From assembly GCA_050012855.1 (NCBI GenBank), contig JBEKGJ010000026.1, positions 3,607 to 67,606 of the forward strand: a stretch of 64,000 bases of DNA, given 5' to 3'. Below are positions 59,813 through 64,000 of this stretch, one piece after another. Both the position numbers and the translations under genes were made by a program. This stretch comes from JAJXZJ01 sp050012855 (lineage in GTDB: Bacteria > Verrucomicrobiota > Verrucomicrobiia > Limisphaerales > J093). Numbering within the stretch: position 1 is the first letter of the stretch; each line of letters opens with the position of its first letter. The notes under the pieces are model-generated. The model made no database searches. It was not told the origin of the DNA and saw only the letters and a list, made by a program, of their open reading frames with translations.

Positions 59813-60060
59813 CGTTTTGCCCGACCAAACCACCGCTGCTGTTCAACCAAACCCGAGGTCGGCTTCGGCGGGAAAGCCCGGATCGCGCCCTCGAACAATC
59901 CGTCGAAGGCTGGAATCGAGCGCGCCGTATCCGCCTGACGGATGTCTTCACGCCGCATCCGCTCAAGCTCCGGTCCGGCCCGTCGCCAGGCGTCAACGCA
60001 CTTTTGCGCGCGGGCTTTTTCTTCGGCGGTCATTTCAACACCCGGCTTCAGCGGTCGCAT
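59809..60060 (-). CDS. Small partner of nucleotidyltransferase, 83 aa
   Basis: An 83-residue charged helical protein (TAEEKARAQKCVDAWRRAGPELERMRREDIRQADTARSIPAFDGLFEGAIRAF, then PKPTSGLVEQQRWFGR). It starts at ATG 60060, overlapping the nuoD stop by 13 bases; ATG 60033 would give a shorter product beginning with TAEEK. It is coupled by ATGA to the nucleotidyltransferase. This small-protein/NTase pairing is typical of chromosomal toxin-antitoxin-like modules, in which the small protein would be the antitoxin (inference). Confidence 0.6.
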   Translation of the reverse strand: MRPLKPGVEMTAEEKARAQKCVDAWRRAGPELERMRREDIRQADTARSIPAFDGLFEGAIRAFPPKPTSGLVEQQRWFGRAKR

Positions 60061-61316
60061 TCTCCCATCACGAAGTCCAGCGACCCCAGGATGGCGACCG
60101 TGTCGCTCATCAGGTGGCCCGGCAGCAGATGGGAGAGGATGCTCAGGTTCACGAACGACGGCGCGCGGATTTTCAGCCGGTAGGGCGTGCCGCCGCCGCG
60201 GCTGTTGATGTAAAAACCGAGTTCGCCCTTCGGATTCTCCGCCCCGAAATAGATCTCGCCCGGCGGGGCATTCACGCCCTGGGTCACGAGGATGAACTGG
60301 TGGATCAACTCCTCCATGCCGGTCAGCACCTTGTCCTTCGGCGGCAGCACCACCTTGCCGTCGGGAATGTTCACCGGACCGCCGGGCAATTGGTCGAGAC
60401 ACTGGTGGACGATCCGCACGCTCTGCCGCATTTCCTCCATGCGGACAAGATAGCGGTCGTAGGAATCGCCCACCGAACCGAGCGGCACGTCGAACTTGAG
60501 CCGGTCATAGACGAGATACGGATGCGCCTTGCGCACGTCGTAATCCACGCCGCTGCCGCGGAGGTTCGGCCCCGTAAGGGCGTATTCAATCGCCACCTGC
60601 TTCGGGATGATGCCGACGTCCCGGGTGCGGTCCACCCAGATGCGGTTGCGCGTCAGCAACTGCTCCACCTCGCCGATGTTCACCACGACCTCGTGCAGGA
60701 ACCGCCGGCACTGGTCGGTCCAGCCGGGCGGCAAGTCGCGCGCCAAGCCGCCGATCCGCGTGTAACTGGTGGTAAACCGGGCGCCGGTCAGCGACTCGCA
60801 CAAATTGTAAATCTTCTCCCGCTCCGTGAACGTGTAGAGGAACACCGTCAGTGCGCCCACGTCCATCGCGAAGCAACCGACGCCCAGCAGGTGCGAGGAA
60901 ATCCGCGCCAGCTCACAGCAGATCACCCGGACGTACTGGCAGCGCGGCGTCAACTGGCGGTCAATGCCCAGCAGCTTTTCGACCGCCAGCGCGTAGGCCA
61001 CGTTGTTCGCCAGCGGCGCCAGGTAATCCAGCCGGTCCGTGTACGGAATGAACTGGGTGTAGGTCATGTTCTCGGCGATCTTCTCGTCGCCGCGATGCAG
61101 GTAGCCCACATCCGGTTCGGCCCGGGTGATGACCTCGCCGTCCAGTTCGAGCACGATCCGCAGCACGCCGTGCGTGGACGGATGCGACGGCCCCATGTTG
61201 AGAACCATCTTTTCGCCCGGCAGGTCCGCCCCCTCCGCGTCGGCCGGAGCCGACGACAGAGCGGCCGCCGCTTGTGCCGCGGTGTCGCGAACCTCAATTT
61301 CTCGAACTTCGGGCAT
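60048..61316 (-). CDS. nuoD: NADH-quinone oxidoreductase subunit D
   Basis: A 422-residue 49-kDa-type subunit at the quinone site. NMGPSHPSTHGVLRIVLELDGEVI and DVGYLHRGDEKIAENMTYTQFIPYTDRLDYLAPLANNVAYALAVEKLLGI are the signature regions, with the conserved His and Asp near the quinone head. The C-terminus LLPGHLMSDTVAILGSLDFVMGECDR is typical. The N-terminus has about 30 extra Ala-rich residues (TAAQAAAALSSAPADAEGAD). It follows nuoC by 30 bases and is fully intact. Confidence 0.94.
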   Translation of the reverse strand: MPEVREIEVRDTAAQAAAALSSAPADAEGADLPGEKMVLNMGPSHPSTHGVLRIVLELDGEVITRAEPDVGYLHRGDEKIAENMTYTQFIPYTDRLDYLAPLANNVAYALAVEKLLGIDRQLTPRCQYVRVICCELARISSHLLGVGCFAMDVGALTVFLYTFTEREKIYNLCESLTGARFTTSYTRIGGLARDLPPGWTDQCRRFLHEVVVNIGEVEQLLTRNRIWVDRTRDVGIIPKQVAIEYALTGPNLRGSGVDYDVRKAHPYLVYDRLKFDVPLGSVGDSYDRYLVRMEEMRQSVRIVHQCLDQLPGGPVNIPDGKVVLPPKDKVLTGMEELIHQFILVTQGVNAPPGEIYFGAENPKGELGFYINSRGGGTPYRLKIRAPSFVNLSILSHLLPGHLMSDTVAILGSLDFVMGECDR

Positions 61317-61346
61317 GAAAATCCGTGGCTGCGTTTCGCTGTTGGC

Positions 61347-61925
61347 TCAGGTCTGCGGCGTTCGGGCCCGCGGCTCGCGCTCGATGGCGTCCTTGCCCCC
61401 GGGGGTGGTCACGAAGGGCCCGCCCTCGAGCGGCGCCGGGCGCGTGAAGGCGATGTCCGGCAACTCGGTCGGCTTGCCCGCCAGCGGAAAATCCTTGCGC
61501 AACGGATGATACGGATAGCCTTCCCACATGATGATCCGCCGCAAATCCGGGTGCCAGCGAAACTGGAGGCCCATCAAATCGTAAATCTCGCGCTCGTGCC
61601 AGTTCGCCGTGGCCCAGACCTTCGTCACCGACGGCAGTTCGGACTTCTCCTCGCTCACGTTGGTCTTGAGCCGTAGGTGACACCGGTGGGTCAGGCTGTA
61701 AAGCTCGTAAACCACCGTCCAGCGCGGGTCCTCGCCGTAGTTGTCCACGCCGGTGATATCGAGCAGGAAATCGAATTTCAACGTCCGCTTGGCGTGCGTA
61801 CAAACCTCCCCCACCCGCTCCGAGTCCGTGAGCGTGAGCGTGATTTCGTCGCGGAATTCCACCGGATCGGCGAGCACGCTGCCGAAGCGGAGCCGGAGTT
61901 GGCGGGCGAGTTCGCGGGAGGTCAT
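61347..61925 (-). CDS. nuoC: NADH-quinone oxidoreductase subunit C
   Basis: A 192-residue 30-kDa-type subunit that packs against nuoD. EKSELPSVTKVWATANWHEREIYDLMGLQFRWHPDLRRIIMWEGYPYHPLRKDFPL is the complex I 30-kDa signature. Normal length. It is 18 bases downstream of nuoB. Confidence 0.93.
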   Translation of the reverse strand: MTSRELARQLRLRFGSVLADPVEFRDEITLTLTDSERVGEVCTHAKRTLKFDFLLDITGVDNYGEDPRWTVVYELYSLTHRCHLRLKTNVSEEKSELPSVTKVWATANWHEREIYDLMGLQFRWHPDLRRIIMWEGYPYHPLRKDFPLAGKPTELPDIAFTRPAPLEGGPFVTTPGGKDAIEREPRARTPQT

Positions 61926-61943
61926 GCCGGGCAGCGGTTCGAG

Positions 61944-62453
61944 TCAGGCGACTTTTTTCAAGTTGGCGAGCACCGGCTCCCGCGCGATCTTCCCTTGGAG
62001 CTTCATCAGCGCGTCCAGGAGGGCTTCCGGCCGCGGCGGACACCCGGCCACGTAGAAGTCCACCGGCACAACCTGGTCCACCCCCTGCAATACCGGGTAG
62101 CTCCGGTACATGCCGCCAGTCGAGGCGCAGGCCCCCATGGCGATGACCCACTTGGGCTCCGCCATCTGGTCGTACAGCCGCCGGAGCACGAGCGCCATCT
62201 TGTAGGTCACCGTGCCGGCCACGATCATCACGTCCGACTGCCGCGGGGAGAACCGCATCACCTCGGAGCCGAAGCGCGAGATGTCGAACCGGCTGGCCCC
62301 CGTGCCCATCAGCTCGATGGCACAACAGGCCAGGCCCATGGGCATTGGCCAGATCGAATTCTTCCGGAACCAGTTGATGGCCGCTTCGACCCGCGTGACC
62401 ACCACGTCCCCCTCGATCTTCGAGTTATAGCCAAATTCCGTGTTCGTCGTCAT
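61944..62453 (-). CDS. nuoB: NADH-quinone oxidoreductase subunit B
   Basis: A 169-residue subunit that binds the terminal 4Fe-4S cluster N2. GLACCAIELM provides the tandem cysteines, GACASTGGMY and GCPPRPEALL the others. ATG 62453 (MTTNTEFGYNSKIEGDVVVTRVEAAINWFRKNSIWPMPMGLACC) matches the family start. It is the first complex I gene visible; nuoA, normally just upstream, is not present in the preceding 345 bases. Confidence 0.93.
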   Translation of the reverse strand: MTTNTEFGYNSKIEGDVVVTRVEAAINWFRKNSIWPMPMGLACCAIELMGTGASRFDISRFGSEVMRFSPRQSDVMIVAGTVTYKMALVLRRLYDQMAEPKWVIAMGACASTGGMYRSYPVLQGVDQVVPVDFYVAGCPPRPEALLDALMKLQGKIAREPVLANLKKVA

Positions 62454-62798
62454 GCCGGGCAACGCGCCTGCCCGCGCTGCTCCGCGGAAGCTAGCCTTCC
62501 GGTGGGGGTGGCGCAAGCAATTCATGCCACCCCACGACGGACGGAAAAAGGCCAAGGGAGAACCACCGCTCGCCGCGCGAAATCCAGAACGACCTCGACC
62601 GCCGCGGCCGGCACGTCGAGGTTCCGCCCGTCAAATATCCGCCAACGCGTTGTGGCCGTGCGAGCACCGCCAAAGCTAGCGGTGGGGGACAAGGCTCAGG
62701 CCGGTAGCGTGTCGAAACCCATCCGCGAACGACTTGCCCGCGGCAGCTTCACGTTAACGGCGGCACCCGCGGATCAAAGTCATCCAAGCAAGATGAAC
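62454..62798. other. Intergenic region upstream of nuoB
   Basis: 345 bases between nuoB and the YDG-repeat gene, both on the minus strand. A short palindrome GGAAG-CTAGC-CTTCC (62487-62501) lies near the nuoB end. No frame encodes a membrane protein, so nuoA is not here. A promoter for the nuo operon is expected but cannot be fixed. Confidence 0.5.
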
Positions 62799-64000
62799 TT
62801 ACTGGGTCACCAGCCGGTAGAACCGCATCGCGTTCGTTGCCGTGCGGTCGGTCAGCGTGATCGTACCACCCGTGCCCGGCAACGTTTGAACCGCCGTCCA
62901 CGCTGTGTCCGTGAACGCATTCTTGTATTCGAGGGTATAATTGAGTCCGGTCACCGTGGTGACCGACACGCCGAAGGTTTGGCCGACCAAGGTTGGACTG
63001 GCAACGATGGGTGGCGGAATCGGAATGATGTCGGCCGTGGTCGTCGGTTGGGTCAGCGCATAGTTGCCCGCGGCCGTTCCGCCCAACGTGAGCCCGCTGA
63101 TCGTCACGAGTTCCCCCGTGCCCACGTTCTTGTCAGCAAACGCCCCGGTGACCCCGCTGGTCACCAACGTCACATTCTCCGAATCGGCAGGCAGCACCCC
63201 GTTGAGGATGGCGTTGACCGTGTCAATCGTCGCGCTCGTCGTGCCGTCATACGGCTTGCTGGCCGCGGTGATCCCTGTGACAGTCAGCGGCGCGGGCGTG
63301 ATGTTGGCGGTAAGCGTGGGCACACTCAATCTGTAGTTCCCGGCATCCGCCCCGGTCAGCGCAAGGCCGCTCACCGTCACCGTCTTGTTGGTCCCCACCG
63401 TCTGGTCGGCAAAGCTCCCTGTCGCCGTCCCGCTCAGGTTCACCACATCACCGGGCACCACTCCCGCCAGGCTGGCTGTGCCCGTGAGCGTCGCCACCGT
63501 CGTCGCGTCGTACACCTTGCTGACCACCGTCAACCCCGTCACGTTCGCCGTCGTCGTGGTGATGTTGGCGCTCAGGCTGGGCAGGCTCGGCGTGTAGTTG
63601 CCCGCGTCCGCCCCGGTCAGCGCAAGCCCGCTCACCGTGACCAGCTTGTTGGTCCCCACCGTCTTGTCGGCGAAGCTTCCCGTCGCCGTCCCGCTCAGGT
63701 TCACCGCATCACCGGGCACCACTCCCGTCAGGCTGGCTGTGCCCGTGAGCGTCGCCACCGTTGTCGCGTCGTACACCTTGCTGACCGCCGTCAACCCCGT
63801 CACGTTCGCCGTCGTCGCGGTGATGTTGGCGCTCAGGCTGGGCAGGTTCGGCGTATAGTTGCCCGCGTCCGCCCCAGTCAGCGAAAGCCCGCTCACCGTC
63901 ACCAACTTGTTCGTGCCTACCGCTTTGTCGGCAAAGTTCCCTGTTGCCGTCCCGCTCAGGTTCACCACATCACCGGGTACCACTCCCGACAATGTCGCTG
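62799..64000 (-). CDS. YDG/MBG-repeat surface protein, 5' end outside
   Basis: At least 400 residues of a large secreted protein; the 5' end lies beyond base 64000. It is made of near-identical YDG/MBG-type beta repeats of 87 residues (261 bases): VTGLTAVSKVYDATTVATLTGTASL then TGVVPGDAVNLSGTATGSFADKTVGTNK, LVTVSGLALTGADAGNYTPSLPSLSANITTTTAN. Three repeats are seen, then a diverged one (KPYDGTTSATIDTVNAILNGVLP). The C-terminus (YTLEYKNAFTDTAWTAVQ, then NAMRFYRLVTQ) is the FYR-type segment seen in other secreted proteins here. Likely an adhesin or cell-surface structural protein. Confidence 0.82.
   Translation of the reverse strand, partial: ATLSGVVPGDVVNLSGTATGNFADKAVGTNKLVTVSGLSLTGADAGNYTPNLPSLSANITATTANVTGLTAVSKVYDATTVATLTGTASLTGVVPGDAVNLSGTATGSFADKTVGTNKLVTVSGLALTGADAGNYTPSLPSLSANITTTTANVTGLTVVSKVYDATTVATLTGTASLAGVVPGDVVNLSGTATGSFADQTVGTNKTVTVSGLALTGADAGNYRLSVPTLTANITPAPLTVTGITAASKPYDGTTSATIDTVNAILNGVLPADSENVTLVTSGVTGAFADKNVGTGELVTISGLTLGGTAAGNYALTQPTTTADIIPIPPPIVASPTLVGQTFGVSVTTVTGLNYTLEYKNAFTDTAWTAVQTLPGTGGTITLTDRTATNAMRFYRLVTQ

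Noticed and set aside
62487..62501. GGAAG/CTTCC palindrome as intrinsic terminator
   Set aside because: The stem is only five base pairs and has no T-run on either strand.
63170..64000. Regular repeats that might suggest a CRISPR array
   Set aside because: Units are 261 bases with no unique spacers and are in-frame protein repeats; no CRISPR array or cas gene is seen in the window.

Overview
The window looks like a chromosomal segment of a high-GC verrucomicrobial bacterium (inferred). The evidence is secreted proteins ending in a shared W..[VL]...FYR segment, YDG/MBG-repeat and DUF4838 proteins, many glycosidases, a long nuo operon, and interspersed GC-rich palindromes scattered in and between genes. 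There is no 16S rRNA or other definitive marker, so the lineage call is inference.

Region 1 (1-23.77 kb) is an integrated mobile island. Its right edge is a 3' fragment of a tRNA-Gln(UUG) gene (23725-23773) beside a tyrosine integrase; its left edge lies before base 1. From left to right it carries four small minus-strand genes (including a PD-(D/E)XK-like protein and a NYN-domain protein) and a compact phage structural module: DUF4055-type portal, scaffold-like protein, capsid, connectors and fibre. No terminase or tape measure is visible. Next comes a tightly coupled six-gene cassette (8807-14556) encoding an OMP decarboxylase-like protein, an orotate phosphoribosyltransferase, a SIR2-like protein, a divergent phosphoribosyltransferase-like protein and two unknown proteins. 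After it come a type III-like restriction-modification locus with a PIN/zinc-ribbon gene between mod and res, then a PIN plus XRE-ImmA/IrrE pair under a palindromic operator, then the integrase. The six-gene cassette is my best candidate for an undescribed defence or conflict system.

Region 2 (23.9-31.3 kb) is one minus-strand operon: class I amidotransferase, iron alcohol dehydrogenase, aldehyde dehydrogenase, glutamine synthetase-like ligase, organophosphate-type MFS transporter and HAD phosphatase. The combination suggests import and dephosphorylation of a phosphorylated amino alcohol followed by gamma-glutamyl-protected oxidation (inference). A SNF2-type helicase follows (31.4-34.7 kb).

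Region 3 (34.9-47.5 kb) concerns carbohydrates and phosphate esters. Minus-strand secreted glycosidase-like genes (GH5-like, DUF4838, GH36/NPCBM) flank a plus-strand array of two paralogous secreted metallophosphoesterases with a histidine acid phosphatase-like gene between them. A 111-bp leftover of a third paralogue's 3' end lies in the array, and an imperfect ~70-bp direct repeat flanks it.

Region 4 (47.7-62.5 kb) is the respiratory complex I operon, nuoB-C-D-E-F-G-H-I-J-K-L-M-N on the minus strand. nuoA is not upstream of nuoB. The operon is interrupted by a nucleotidyltransferase/small-protein pair between nuoD and nuoE, and by an opposite-strand tRNA-Gln(CUG) plus a small lipoprotein gene between nuoE and nuoF. 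The window ends inside a large surface protein made of near-identical 87-residue YDG repeats.
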